A DNA stretch of 43,380 nucleotides from an uncultured Christensenellaceae bacterium. GTDB lineage: Bacteria > Bacillota > Clostridia > Christensenellales > Borkfalkiaceae. Below the pieces are notes generated by a model. It saw only the letters and a program-made list of their open reading frames with translations, was not told the DNA's origin and did not search any database. A program made the position numbers and the translations under genes. Shown in pieces: positions 1 to 8,935 of the stretch. Position 1 is the first letter of the stretch, and the number at the start of each line of letters is the position of its first letter. The stretch covers positions 1 through 43,380 of the forward strand of contig CAJUOP010000019.1 of NCBI GenBank assembly GCA_910588465.1, in the 5' to 3' direction.

Positions 1-1
1 G

Positions 2-3000
2 TTCGGAGTGGCGGATAAACTTCTTTCGCTCGATTTCGGCAAGCTTGCGGGGATCACGGAAAACGGAAGCACGCTTGCTTTGGCGATCAACGGCACGGAG
101 CTTTTAAAGGCGTTTTTGGGCGATTCTGCGTTCGACCTCGGCGAAATTTTGATTAACGTAAACGAAAACGGACTTTGGGTAAGCGCGCTCGGCGCGGAAA
201 TTTCCGTATCGAAGGGCGGCGCGTTTTCGGCGGATACGCAGGGATACGCGGACCTCGCGCCCTATTTCCCTTACGTTAAGACTTTGGCGGATATGTTCTC
301 TTCCGAGCTGATCCGTGCGGAATTGGTCTACGGAACCGAAGGCGGAGTCCGCGTTTCGGGCGGGTTAAACCTTTCTCTGCGCGCAGGATTTGCTGCGGAG
401 GGCGCTTTTGAGGTAACGCTTCCCGCAACGGAAACGGAGCCCGCGCGCGTAATTCCCGTATCCTTTGCGTATGCGGACGGATTCGTTTATCTCGACGCGA
501 TGGGGGCGAAGCTCAAACTCGATCCCGCGTCTGCGCTGCCCTTCCTTTCGCAATCTTCGTTCGATCTGTCGGGAATCACGCAAAAGCTGTTTACACCCGA
601 ATTCAATCAATGCTTCGAGGTTTCGGCGGACGGTAGCTTGCAGGTCGTCGTGCACGGCACGGAGCTGCTTTCCTATCTCGGCTTGGGCGAATTCGAGCTC
701 GGCGATCTTACGCTTGCGGTGGACGGCGACAGCCTTACGGCAAGCGGGCTGGGCGTTACGGCGGTAATGACGGGCGCGCAGGGAAGCATTGCCGCTCCCG
801 AAGGGGATTACCGCGACGCGACGGCTGCCGTTACCGAAATATTGAATATTATCAGCTCCAAACGGCTGTCCTTTTCCGGCGAGCTCGGGCTGAACGTAAA
901 TTCCGCGGAGCTCGCGCTTACGGTGAAAAACGCTTCCGTTTGCTGGGAAAACGGGATCCGCGCCGTATTGAATACGACGCTTACCGTCGGTGGCACGCAG
1001 CACGATCTTTCGCTGGAAGCGACGGACGCGGGAATCAAGCTCGCTTACGGAAACGTGGGCGTAAAGTTCGCGTACGGAGATTTGACGGGGTTGGAAAGCG
1101 CGCTTACCGAACTTTATAATTACATTGCGGAAAAAATCAACGCGATGTCCGAAGGCGGCGATGCGCTTGCCGCGGCGGACTCGGTGGAAGGGATCGTCGA
1201 TTCCGTCAAGGGGCTCATTTCGCTGTTCGGCGCCGTTCAGTCGGCAAAGACGGCGGGGGCGGAAGCATTCTCGCTCGATCCGATCGCGCTTATTAAAACG
1301 ATTTCGCTGAGCAATCCCGAAAACGGACTGCTTCGCATCGACCTGGGTCAAATGATTTCCGTTACGCTTTCGGAAGGGGCGGCGAATCATGAAAAGCTGT
1401 CCGCGGAAATCGTTTGCAATTTGAACGGAATTCGCGCGGACGCGAAGCTTTTCGTAACGGAATTCGTTCAGGCGGAAATGCCCGCCGTGGATTATTTGGG
1501 CGCGGAAGAGCTGAAAGAGCTTTTAAATTTTATTAAAGCGGGCGTACAGACGATATTTGCGCAGACGCTTTCCGCAACGGTAAGCGGAACGACTTATTCC
1601 GAAGACACTGCGGCTTATCCCGACGGGATCAAAAACGAATTCACCGCGCAAATCGAATATTATGCGGGTTCGTCGGGCTTACCCGTTCATTTCGATCTTT
1701 CAAATCGGAATTTTTACGTCGATACCGATTTGTATATGCACCTGACCCTCGCGCTCGACAATCGCGCGGAGGGGCAAGACGATCTCTACCTCGACGTTTG
1801 GGTGCTCGACTGGTCGAGAGAGAACGGAGAGGACGGCGTACTCGATTTGTATGTGAATCTCTCCCGTATGGGCGGAGGCAGCGGCGCGCTGTGTTTACAT
1901 ATTACGGCGGATCAACTTGTTACCGTCGCGGCGAGCGCGCTTGCAATGCTCGGTATCGACAACGAATTTTTAAACGACCTTATCGTGAACGCTCGGCTCG
2001 ATCTTGAAACAACGGACGCACTGCGCGCCGTCGGCGAAAGACTGAAAAAGTCGATCGGATTCGAGGACGTTTTGGGCTCGCTCTTCGGCGGGTCGGCGCA
2101 GACGGGCGCCGTAAAATCGGGCGAAGGTCTCCGCGGCTATATCTCTTCTTTAAAAGTGGACGGAGAGCGTTTCGAAATCGTGTTGGATTCTTCTTTGCTG
2201 TTCGGCGGCGAGGGTTTGGGCAATTTTGCGGTCACGCTTACAAAAACCGAAAACGGGCTTACTGGAGTTTCGTTGAAAAATATTTATGGCGAGGGCGGAA
2301 AGGAGCGTACGGACGTTTCTGTTAACTTCGCTTACGGCGAGATCGCGCAGACGGAGCCCGTGATCGTCGGCGAATATTACGAGTTGGACGGCATTGCCGA
2401 GCTGTTCGGTTCGCTCGCAAAATCCGCGACGCATTACGGAAGCGACGGCAAGGCATATTTAAACGACTATTTCTATATCGACGGAAGCTTATCGCTGAGC
2501 GCCTCGCTCGGGGCGATCTCGATTAAAAATTTAAACATTCCGCTGCGCCTGTCGGTAAAGGTTGCCGAGGACGGAAACGTTTCCGCAAACGCATACTTAA
2601 AGCTTCCCGCGCTGAAAATACTCACTTACGAGATTATTCGCGGAGAAACGGAAACGTTCTTTACGCTTGATAAGGGCATGATTTACATTCGTCGCGTGCA
2701 GACCACGGACGCGAGCGGGAAAAAGCTTGCCCGGCCGGAAGAAATTTACCGCGTAATGCCGCTTTCGGTATTCGGCGCGCAGGCAATGGACCAAATCGGA
2801 TTTATGTTTAACCTCGATTCTTCCATTCTCTCTTCGATGCAGGGGGACGGCTCGGGCTCTTCGCTCGATTTAAGCGGAGATTACGGCACGGTCGCGCGTT
2901 CGTTTATCACTTCGTGCGTGTATCTGCCGAGCGAGAGCGGAAACAGCTGGGAGCTGAAATTGAACGGAAAAACGTTTGCATCCATGCTGAGCGATATTGC

Positions 3001-5428
3001 GGTTACCCTTCGAGCCGATAGTGAGGGCATTATCCGCAATCTCGATTTGGGAACGGAACTCACGGTTTACGGCATTACGATTTCTTTAAGCGGTTCGCTT
3101 AATTATTGCAATCCCCGAGGAGAAACGGCGGTGGATAAAACGCAAAACGTTGCGGGAATGCTCTCGGGCGCCATGAGCAAGGCGATTCGCGAGGCGGACG
3201 CCGCGGGTTGGAAAAAAGCGGACGGCACTCCTTACTTTGCCGAGGGCAGAGCCGCCGTTATCAGCTACGTGCTGGGCGGGATCGTCATGGGAACACAGAC
3301 TGTGGTGTTCGATAACGAAACCAAAGAGCTCTATGCCGATTTGCTTCCGCCCGATTTGAGCGGCATCGTACAGGCGGGCTACTCGATCGTTTGGGAGCTT
3401 CCGCAGGATCATAAGGTGCCCGCGTCGTTAAACGTTTACGGGCGCACGCAAGCCAACCGTTATACGGTGATGTTGGAGAGCGAGAAGCCGCTCGACGGGT
3501 TTACGCTCGGCGAAAACGGTCTCTATACAATTATGCTTACCTACGTCTTTGACGACGGATTTTATACGACAAGCGGAGATAGATTCGAGTTCCCCGCACA
3601 GGATTTCGGCGGCGAGCGCGTCGCAGCGTTCGGGAACGAACTGTTCAGCTTCGAAAATTTCGACGACTGCACGCAGATTCTTTCCGATACGACGCTGCGG
3701 GCGCAGTGGCAGCCGATCGAATATCGGATCGAATACGTTTCGGACGGCGAAACGCTGGACGTACAGAACGCATATTACGGAGACGCCTATTCTGTTCCCG
3801 CAGCGCAAAAGACGGGTCACCGTTTCCTGGGTTGGTTCGACGGCGAGGGGAAGGAGTTAAGCGGCAATGTTACGGGAAATAAGACGTTTACGGCGAAATT
3901 CGAGGCGGAAACGTTTACGGTAACGCTTTTCAGCGAACATTACGCCGACGGATTCCAAGCTGCAAACGGCGGATATGAGCGCGTGCTTTCCTATACTTAC
4001 GGCGAAACGCTCACGCTTCCCACGGGTGAATACGGCAACCTGTTCTTAAAGGGCTACCGTAACGGGAACGGCGAAATCGTTTCCGAGATCGGCGGCTTGC
4101 TCGAAGATTCTTCCCTTGTTGCGGTATGGACGGAAATTTCGGTTATCGTCACGTTCTTAAACGAAAACGGCGAGGTTTACGCTACGCTCAACTGTGAAAA
4201 GGGCGAGCCTATCGTCGAGTACGCGCTTCCCTCGGTCCCCGTAAAAGAAGGGCATACGGGAGAATGGAATCTGCGCGGGGACGAAACGGTTATGGAAGGA
4301 CTTACCGTCCGTCCCGTGTATACGGCGAACAGTTACACCGTAAGCATATTCAGCGAATACGCGGTGCAGGGCTTTGCGGCAGACGGCAGCGGATACGTTT
4401 ATAACGTTACTGCAAAATACGGCGAAACGGTCGCGCTTCCTCAGGGATTAAAGGTGCCTAAATTCGATTTCGGCGGCATTTACACGCAGAACGGCGAACG
4501 GGTAGAGAGCGTCACCGTTTCGGGCGATATCGCGTTGAGCGTGCGCTGGATGGACAATACGGTTACTGTAAATCTGTTAAGCGACGTTCGCTTCGACGAT
4601 GCCGTATGGAATAACACCGCCTCCGCATATTGCAAGTCGGTAAGTTTTAACGACGATTATTCGTTCTCTTATGCGCCTGCGGTAAGCGGATATCAGCAGC
4701 TCGGCTGGTGGTATGCGGGTGAGAACGGCTGGCAGACGGTATCGGACGTGCGCGGGTTAAACGGCGCCCGCATTTGGGCGGTCTGGATCCAGGATATCGA
4801 AGTGACGATCACCGATTTTTATACCAACTCCTATCTGGGCGGTTCGCAGTACAATATCGGCGGTTACGTGACGGGCGGAAGAGTTGCCGGAAACATGAGC
4901 GAAAGCATTTTTAACGCCGTTGGTATGACGGAAACGATGGACGCCAAATACATGCTGTACGGTCCTACGCCGAGCAAGAACGACAATCCGGGCGGAAGCC
5001 GCGTCGATAAGCTTACGTACGGAGACGACGGAAAGGCGCTGTTTTTCGGACAGAGCATGAACAGCTCGGATTTTTCGGGGATTTTATGGGTGAAAAAGGC
5101 GGAATACGGCGGCATTGACATTTCCAAAACGTTTACCTACGCGGGCGGATCGGTAACGACTTCGCAAAAGGCGATCGTCACGCTTGAAACCTATACCGTA
5201 AACTTCATCAACGGAAACGACGGGAAAACGTTCGAGACGGTGACGAAACACCACAAGGTGACGGTATCGGGCAACAGCTTTGTCATCGAGCCCGTTCTGC
5301 TGGAAGAAATTGCTCCGCAGGCGCCCGAATTTGCATGGTATCGCTTCCTGGGCTGGGATAAAGACGGAAAAACGGAAATCGGGCGTGGAAGCACGGTAAA
5401 CGTTACCGCCCGCTACGAAAAAATATAA
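2..5428 (+). CDS. Giant secreted/surface protein with duplicated beta-rich module and C-terminal InlB-type repeats (5' end cut)
   Basis: The frame is open to the left edge, so the N-terminus, and any signal peptide, is outside the window; a GTG at 8 has no visible ribosome site. About 1808 residues are seen. Numbering from that GTG, residues 1-1230 are beta-rich with alternating hydrophobic strands. A module of roughly 185 residues occurs at least twice: compare 'NGTELLKAFLG' near residue 28 with 'HGTELLSYLGLG' near 215. Residues ~1236-1594 hold about five Listeria/Bacteroides-type repeats with the 'GHRFLGWFDGEG' and 'TFTAKFE' signatures. A divergent insert of ~130 residues follows, then a last repeat ending in 'TARYEKI'. 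InlB-type repeats are typical of exported adhesin-like proteins. There is no LPXTG or C-terminal membrane helix, so anchoring, if any, must lie upstream. The function of the duplicated module is unknown to me. A terminator follows directly. Confidence 0.85.
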   Translation, partial: FGVADKLLSLDFGKLAGITENGSTLALAINGTELLKAFLGDSAFDLGEILINVNENGLWVSALGAEISVSKGGAFSADTQGYADLAPYFPYVKTLADMFSSELIRAELVYGTEGGVRVSGGLNLSLRAGFAAEGAFEVTLPATETEPARVIPVSFAYADGFVYLDAMGAKLKLDPASALPFLSQSSFDLSGITQKLFTPEFNQCFEVSADGSLQVVVHGTELLSYLGLGEFELGDLTLAVDGDSLTASGLGVTAVMTGAQGSIAAPEGDYRDATAAVTEILNIISSKRLSFSGELGLNVNSAELALTVKNASVCWENGIRAVLNTTLTVGGTQHDLSLEATDAGIKLAYGNVGVKFAYGDLTGLESALTELYNYIAEKINAMSEGGDALAAADSVEGIVDSVKGLISLFGAVQSAKTAGAEAFSLDPIALIKTISLSNPENGLLRIDLGQMISVTLSEGAANHEKLSAEIVCNLNGIRADAKLFVTEFVQAEMPAVDYLGAEELKELLNFIKAGVQTIFAQTLSATVSGTTYSEDTAAYPDGIKNEFTAQIEYYAGSSGLPVHFDLSNRNFYVDTDLYMHLTLALDNRAEGQDDLYLDVWVLDWSRENGEDGVLDLYVNLSRMGGGSGALCLHITADQLVTVAASALAMLGIDNEFLNDLIVNARLDLETTDALRAVGERLKKSIGFEDVLGSLFGGSAQTGAVKSGEGLRGYISSLKVDGERFEIVLDSSLLFGGEGLGNFAVTLTKTENGLTGVSLKNIYGEGGKERTDVSVNFAYGEIAQTEPVIVGEYYELDGIAELFGSLAKSATHYGSDGKAYLNDYFYIDGSLSLSASLGAISIKNLNIPLRLSVKVAEDGNVSANAYLKLPALKILTYEIIRGETETFFTLDKGMIYIRRVQTTDASGKKLARPEEIYRVMPLSVFGAQAMDQIGFMFNLDSSILSSMQGDGSGSSLDLSGDYGTVARSFITSCVYLPSESGNSWELKLNGKTFASMLSDIAVTLRADSEGIIRNLDLGTELTVYGITISLSGSLNYCNPRGETAVDKTQNVAGMLSGAMSKAIREADAAGWKKADGTPYFAEGRAAVISYVLGGIVMGTQTVVFDNETKELYADLLPPDLSGIVQAGYSIVWELPQDHKVPASLNVYGRTQANRYTVMLESEKPLDGFTLGENGLYTIMLTYVFDDGFYTTSGDRFEFPAQDFGGERVAAFGNELFSFENFDDCTQILSDTTLRAQWQPIEYRIEYVSDGETLDVQNAYYGDAYSVPAAQKTGHRFLGWFDGEGKELSGNVTGNKTFTAKFEAETFTVTLFSEHYADGFQAANGGYERVLSYTYGETLTLPTGEYGNLFLKGYRNGNGEIVSEIGGLLEDSSLVAVWTEISVIVTFLNENGEVYATLNCEKGEPIVEYALPSVPVKEGHTGEWNLRGDETVMEGLTVRPVYTANSYTVSIFSEYAVQGFAADGSGYVYNVTAKYGETVALPQGLKVPKFDFGGIYTQNGERVESVTVSGDIALSVRWMDNTVTVNLLSDVRFDDAVWNNTASAYCKSVSFNDDYSFSYAPAVSGYQQLGWWYAGENGWQTVSDVRGLNGARIWAVWIQDIEVTITDFYTNSYLGGSQYNIGGYVTGGRVAGNMSESIFNAVGMTETMDAKYMLYGPTPSKNDNPGGSRVDKLTYGDDGKALFFGQSMNSSDFSGILWVKKAEYGGIDISKTFTYAGGSVTTSQKAIVTLETYTVNFINGNDGKTFETVTKHHKVTVSGNSFVIEPVLLEEIAPQAPEFAWYRFLGWDKDGKTEIGRGSTVNVTARYEKI

Positions 5429-5442
5429 GTGAAACTTAACCG

Positions 5443-5471
5443 AAAAAACACCTGTTTACAGGTGTTTTTTT
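5443..5471 (+). terminator. Intrinsic terminator of the InlB-repeat protein gene
   Basis: A perfect 12-bp stem with loop TTTA (5443-5454 pairing with 5459-5470). The stem core is CACCTG/CAGGTG, flanked by A and T runs. It begins 14 nt after the TAA. Confidence 0.9.
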
Positions 5472-5500
5472 GCACACAAAATCTTTCGTTCCGATATAAT
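5470..5500 (+). promoter_or_regulatory. Candidate promoter of the nitrilase-fold gene
   Basis: A perfect -10 TATAAT lies at 5495-5500. The best -35 is TTGCAC at 5470-5475 with a long 19-bp spacer, overlapping the T-run of the preceding terminator. Transcription would begin near 5507, leaving a leader of under 10 nt that truncates the GGGGAG ribosome site. Confidence 0.5.
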
Positions 5501-5515
5501 GATCGGGGAGAGATT

Positions 5516-6187
5516 ATGCGGATCGGATATATTACGGAAGGCACTTTGGAAGAATATGCAAGGCGGCAGACCGCGGAAGCGGACGTTATCTGCGCGCCCT
5601 TTGCCGCGCTCGGAGAAGTGAGCTACGAACGGGAGCTGAAAGGGGAAACCTCGATGTTCGAGGACGTCGCCCTGCTCTCCAAGGAGGGGAAAAACGTCGT
5701 CGTGTGCGGCTGCTATACCGACGCCCGCGGCATGAAGCGCAAATCGGTCGTAGTGGCGGAACGGGGGAGGATCCTCGGCGTTTCGGATATGGTAAACCGT
5801 ATCGACGGCGGCGAGTTTCGCGCGGGCGCGGGCATCAAAATTTTCGATACGCAGGCGGGAAAGCTCGGCATTGTGGTCGCCGAAGATCTGTATTTTCCGC
5901 AGGTGCTGCAAACGCTGTCCGTCTGCGGGGCGGAAATCGCGCTCTGCATTTTCGAGGAGCTGAACGAAACGCTTGAACAGACGCTCATGCGTGCAAGCGC
6001 GTATTATTACGGGATCCCCGTCAGCGTGTGCGCCTGCGGGTATGCGCAAACGGCGGACATAGCGGGCAAGGTCTGTTTTGCCTCGCCGCAGAGCCCTTGC
6101 TTTTACGACTTCGAGCGGGAGCAGGAATACCATCTGGTGGAAATCCGTCAGCGCGGTATCACGCGCAGAAAGCGGAGCGGGTTTTAA
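5516..6187 (+). CDS. Carbon-nitrogen hydrolase (nitrilase) fold protein lacking the catalytic triad
   Basis: A 223-residue protein. The ATG at 5516 is chosen because GGGGAG ends 5 nt before it; the frame upstream of it runs through the terminator and promoter. The nitrilase-superfamily fold is recognised from the 'GKLGIVVAEDLYFPQ' block (115-129), which aligns with the family's G-x-x-I-C-Y/W-D-x-x-F-P-E motif, and from 'FRAGAG' (101-106). Active members use Glu-Lys-Cys. Here the Cys position is Ala122, the 'PE' Glu position is Phe29 ('APF'), and the Lys after 'ILGV' is Met92. The usual amide or nitrile hydrolysis is therefore unlikely, and a binding or regulatory role is an inference. It is also shorter than typical members (~260-300 aa). 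It stands alone between two terminators, so neighbours give no clue to its role. Confidence 0.75.
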   Translation: MRIGYITEGTLEEYARRQTAEADVICAPFAALGEVSYERELKGETSMFEDVALLSKEGKNVVVCGCYTDARGMKRKSVVVAERGRILGVSDMVNRIDGGEFRAGAGIKIFDTQAGKLGIVVAEDLYFPQVLQTLSVCGAEIALCIFEELNETLEQTLMRASAYYYGIPVSVCACGYAQTADIAGKVCFASPQSPCFYDFEREQEYHLVEIRQRGITRRKRSGF

Positions 6188-6201
6188 ATTTCGGGCAAGA
6201 A

Positions 6202-6224
6202 AAAAACGGCTTGCGCCGTTTTTA
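6202..6224. terminator. Bidirectional terminator between convergent genes
   Basis: The stem AAAAACGGC (6202-6210) pairs with GCCGTTTTT (6215-6223) around loop TTGC. It lies between the nitrilase-fold gene (+) and degV (-), so it can serve both strands. Confidence 0.85.
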
Positions 6225-6251
6225 TGATATTATGTTTTTGTTGTGCTTGGC

Positions 6252-7121
6252 TTATAAAACGATCGTGCCGGCGCAGGCAAGGGCGCCCGGACCGATATGG
6301 CAGGATACGCTCAGTGAAAGCGGATCTATAAAGGTAACGGGGACGTTCGGGAACGACGCCCGAAGCTCGTCCGCAAACATATGCGCCTCTTCAAAATTTT
6401 CGGTATGGGCAACCGCAATTTCCATTTTTCCCTGTTTTGCGTGGTCGGCAAAGCGCGTGGCAAAATCTTGTTTTAATGCATCGATCATTACTTCCTTCGC
6501 CTTTTTCAAGGTCTGAACCTTTTTAAAGGCATCCAGCTTTTCGCCCTGAATCTGCAAAACGGGCTTAATCTTTAAAATCGTGCCGATCAGCGCCGCGGCG
6601 GGGGTGAGTCTGCCGCCCTTTTTTAAATACTTCAACGTTTCCAAAGAAATGTAAATGCTGCTTTCCATTTTTGTTTTAAGCAAAATATTCTTAATTTCTG
6701 CCGCACACTTGCCTTGCTCCGCAAGGTGGATTGCGTCGAATACGCTGCGTTTTTGCGTGATGGAAATGCGCTGATTGTCTACTACGTGAACCTTGCCCGC
6801 ATATTCCTCGGCAAGCCGTTCCGCAGTGTGGCAAGTTTCGGAAAGCCCGCTCGACATGGGGATATGTACAATCTCACAATCCTCATTGCCGAGCAGCTTG
6901 TCCCACAGCTCGGTTACGCTTGCGGTAGAGGGCTGAGAGGTGGAAACGGTCGCGTCTCCGTGCAGGTGTTCGTAAAATTCTTCCTGCGTGAGGTTCACGT
7001 CCTCGAAGTATTCCTTGCCGTCGATAATAAAAGGCATGGGGATCACGCTGATCCCAAGCTTTTCCGCTTCCGCTTGCGTAATGCCGCTGTTGGAGTCGGT
7101 TACGATTTTAACTTTCGCCAT
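6252..7121 (-). CDS. degV: DegV family fatty-acid-binding protein
   Basis: A 289-residue DegV (EDD fold) protein, close to the usual ~280. The N-terminus 'VKIVTDSNSGI' and the 'TSQPS' segment (about residues 60-65) are the family hallmarks; Thr and Ser there bind the fatty-acid carboxylate in characterised members. 'IPMSSGLSET' and 'LKKGGRL' are further conserved blocks. DegV/FakB proteins bind acyl chains and, in Firmicutes, pass them to the FakA kinase for phospholipid synthesis; no fakA is in this window. The start at 7121 is preferred over a TTG 12 nt upstream because GGAG lies within that longer version, 6 nt before the ATG. A consensus promoter lies just upstream and the bidirectional terminator downstream, so it is monocistronic. 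Confidence 0.93.
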   Translation of the reverse strand: MAKVKIVTDSNSGITQAEAEKLGISVIPMPFIIDGKEYFEDVNLTQEEFYEHLHGDATVSTSQPSTASVTELWDKLLGNEDCEIVHIPMSSGLSETCHTAERLAEEYAGKVHVVDNQRISITQKRSVFDAIHLAEQGKCAAEIKNILLKTKMESSIYISLETLKYLKKGGRLTPAAALIGTILKIKPVLQIQGEKLDAFKKVQTLKKAKEVMIDALKQDFATRFADHAKQGKMEIAVAHTENFEEAHMFADELRASFPNVPVTFIDPLSLSVSCHIGPGALACAGTIVL

Positions 7122-7171
7122 AATTTTCTCCAATTCGTTTTTCTTTTATTTTTCATTTTTATCTCAATCAT

Positions 7172-7200
7172 ATTATACCGAAATCCGCAAGAGATGTCAA
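7172..7200 (-). promoter_or_regulatory. Sigma-A promoter of degV
   Basis: On the minus strand TTGACA (7200-7195) and TATAAT (7177-7172) are separated by exactly 17 bp. Transcription should start near 7165, giving a ~45-nt leader. Confidence 0.9.
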
Positions 7201-7268
7201 GAATTTGTAAAGAGTTATTATCAATTTCTCTTAGTTATAACGCGCGGATAAGTCACATATTATAAGGT

Positions 7269-7976
7269 ATGAATTTCTTTTCTCGTCATCGCGCCGTTTT
7301 CGGGATCCTTTGCATTGCGTTAGCCCTTGCCGTTACGTTCGGAATTTGTTTTTTTGCGCTCGGCGTAACTGCGGGCAAGAGCCTGCGGCTCACCGTTGTC
7401 ATAGACGCGGGTCACGGCGGGATTGACGGCGGAGTGGTGGGTGTGACCACGGGCGTAAAAGAGAGCGACGTGAACCTCGCCGTTTCCCGTAAGCTGCAAA
7501 CCAAATTCGAGGAGGCGGGTTTTCGCGTGGTGCAGACGCGCCGTACCGAAGCGGGCTTGTACGGCACGGCGGTAAACGGATTTAAAAAACGCGATATGCA
7601 AAAGCGAGCGGAGATCATCAACCAAAGCAATCCCGCGCTCGTCATTTCCGTTCATCAGAATTTTTTCTCGCTGTCCTCGCGGCGGGGCGCGCAGGTATTT
7701 TTTAAAGAAACTTCGGAACAATCATTTTCGCTCGCCTGCATGATCCAGTCGCAGTTGAATTCCATGCCCGAATGCATCAAGCAGACCAATCCGCTGAAAG
7801 GGGACTATTACATTTTAAATTGCAACGAATACCCCGCAGTGATCGTGGAGTGCGGCTTTTTGTCCAATCCCGAGGACGAGGCGCTGCTCTGTTCGGACGA
7901 ATATCAGGAAAAGCTGGTCGCGGCGATCTCTTCGGGCGCGCTCGCTTTTTTGTCCGCTTCCGCCACGGCAAAATAA
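7269..7976 (+). CDS. cwlD: CwlD-like N-acetylmuramoyl-L-alanine amidase
   Basis: A 235-residue amidase_3 enzyme cleaving the lactyl-amide bond between MurNAc and the stem peptide outside the membrane. Residues ~10-34 form an N-terminal signal anchor. Zinc ligands and catalytic residues are in place: His49 in 'DAGHGG', Glu65 in 'KESDVNL', His129 in 'SVHQNFF' and Glu194 in 'VECGFLSNPED'. The architecture (one anchor, no wall-binding repeats, 'SVHQN') fits CwlD, which in sporulating Bacilli and Clostridia makes muramic-delta-lactam in spore cortex. Assigning that role, rather than a vegetative one, is inference because no sporulation gene is adjacent. A short TAAGG precedes the ATG. I found no convincing sigma-A promoter in the 70 nt upstream, which would be compatible with another sigma factor. 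Confidence 0.88.
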   Translation: MNFFSRHRAVFGILCIALALAVTFGICFFALGVTAGKSLRLTVVIDAGHGGIDGGVVGVTTGVKESDVNLAVSRKLQTKFEEAGFRVVQTRRTEAGLYGTAVNGFKKRDMQKRAEIINQSNPALVISVHQNFFSLSSRRGAQVFFKETSEQSFSLACMIQSQLNSMPECIKQTNPLKGDYYILNCNEYPAVIVECGFLSNPEDEALLCSDEYQEKLVAAISSGALAFLSASATAK

Positions 7977-8006
7977 TTTTGTTTTCGGGCAATTTCACGA
8001 AAATAA

Positions 8007-8035
8007 TTGACATCTTCTCGCAGTTGTGGTATGAT
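8007..8035 (+). promoter_or_regulatory. Consensus promoter abutting the thioesterase start codon
   Basis: TTGACA (8007-8012), a 17-bp spacer, then TATGAT (8030-8035) with an extended TGG directly before it. The ATG is at 8043, so transcription should begin at or within a base or two of the start codon. Confidence 0.85.
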
Positions 8036-8042
8036 AGGAGAA

Positions 8043-8798
8043 ATGAGCGTTTACTGCCACAAAAACGATTATAAACTGCGCAATTCGGATTACGATTTTA
8101 AGGACGAGTTAAAGCCCTCCGCTTTGCTTTCCCTTACGCAGGAATCCGCCTGTTTGAGCGGAGACGAGCTCGGCTTCGGCTATTACGACTTACAGCCGAA
8201 AAATTACGGCTTTATCATTGTGAATACTTATTGCGAGATAGACCGTCCCGTTACGCTCGGAAAAACGCTTACGGTGGAAACCTGGCCCCTGCCGCCCCGC
8301 CATGTTATTTTCGAACGCGGTTACAGGGTAAAGTGCGAGGGGGAGACGGTTGCCCGTCTCGCGTCCCGCTGGTGTCTGGTCGATTTGTCCGATTTTTCGT
8401 TGCTCACGCCGGACAAGCTGGGCGAAGTGCATACCAAATGTCCGTATAACCCCGAAAAGAGCGTGGAGGTCCCGTGCTGGAAAATTCCCAAGCTTGCGGA
8501 ACGGGGAGAGGCGGTCTATTCGCTTACGGTAAAAAACAGCGTCTGCGACCATTATTTTCATGCGAACAACACGCGCTATGCCGATTTCTTTTTTGACTGT
8601 TTTACGATGGACGAGTTGAGAGAGCGAGAGCTTTTGTCCTTTCAGATCACTTACGGGAAGCAGGCGAAGGAGGGCGCGCGGCTCGGCGTTTACCGCGGTA
8701 AGGAAGAAAACGGCGTTACGCGACTGGAGGCGTATTGCGGAGAGGAGCTGCTCTCGCAATGCGCGATAAAATTCGGTACGCGGAAGATAAGAGGCTAA
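8043..8798 (+). CDS. Acyl-ACP thioesterase (FatA-like)
   Basis: A 251-residue bacterial acyl-ACP thioesterase of the double hot-dog type, which hydrolyses acyl-ACP to free fatty acid and ACP in the cytoplasm. The N-terminal 'LKPSALLSLTQESA' block matches the family's 'D-G-x-LKPSALL-QEAA' region. 'WPLPPRHVIFERGY', 'SRWCLVDL' and the 'HANNTRYADFF' segment (family H-x-N-N-x-x-Y) also fit. The ATG at 8043 is taken because the protein aligns with the family from there and the upstream frame is promoter sequence. AGGAG sits only 2 nt before the ATG and probably lies upstream of the transcription start. It is separated from cwlD by 66 nt and from carA by 202 nt, so it is likely its own unit. Confidence 0.88.
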   Translation: MSVYCHKNDYKLRNSDYDFKDELKPSALLSLTQESACLSGDELGFGYYDLQPKNYGFIIVNTYCEIDRPVTLGKTLTVETWPLPPRHVIFERGYRVKCEGETVARLASRWCLVDLSDFSLLTPDKLGEVHTKCPYNPEKSVEVPCWKIPKLAERGEAVYSLTVKNSVCDHYFHANNTRYADFFFDCFTMDELRERELLSFQITYGKQAKEGARLGVYRGKEENGVTRLEAYCGEELLSQCAIKFGTRKIRG

Positions 8799-8935
8799 CG
8801 AGAGAAAAACTATGGGGAACACGAACGGAACGGCTGTATCGCGCATTCGGCTCTCTTGCGGGAGCGAGGCAAAGCAATTTTCGGCGAAGGCGATTCGCTC
8901 GGGTTTCGTATTTTCTTTTTTTAAATTAACAATGC

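Noticed and set aside
365..1390. Long open frame on the minus strand opposite the InlB-repeat protein gene
   Set aside because: It is the antisense shadow of a long gene with biased codons. The translation is rich in Arg/His with no domain signature, and there is no ribosome site.
5429..5515. A longer N-terminus for the nitrilase-fold protein from GTG 5429
   Set aside because: This stretch is the preceding terminator and the promoter of the gene itself.
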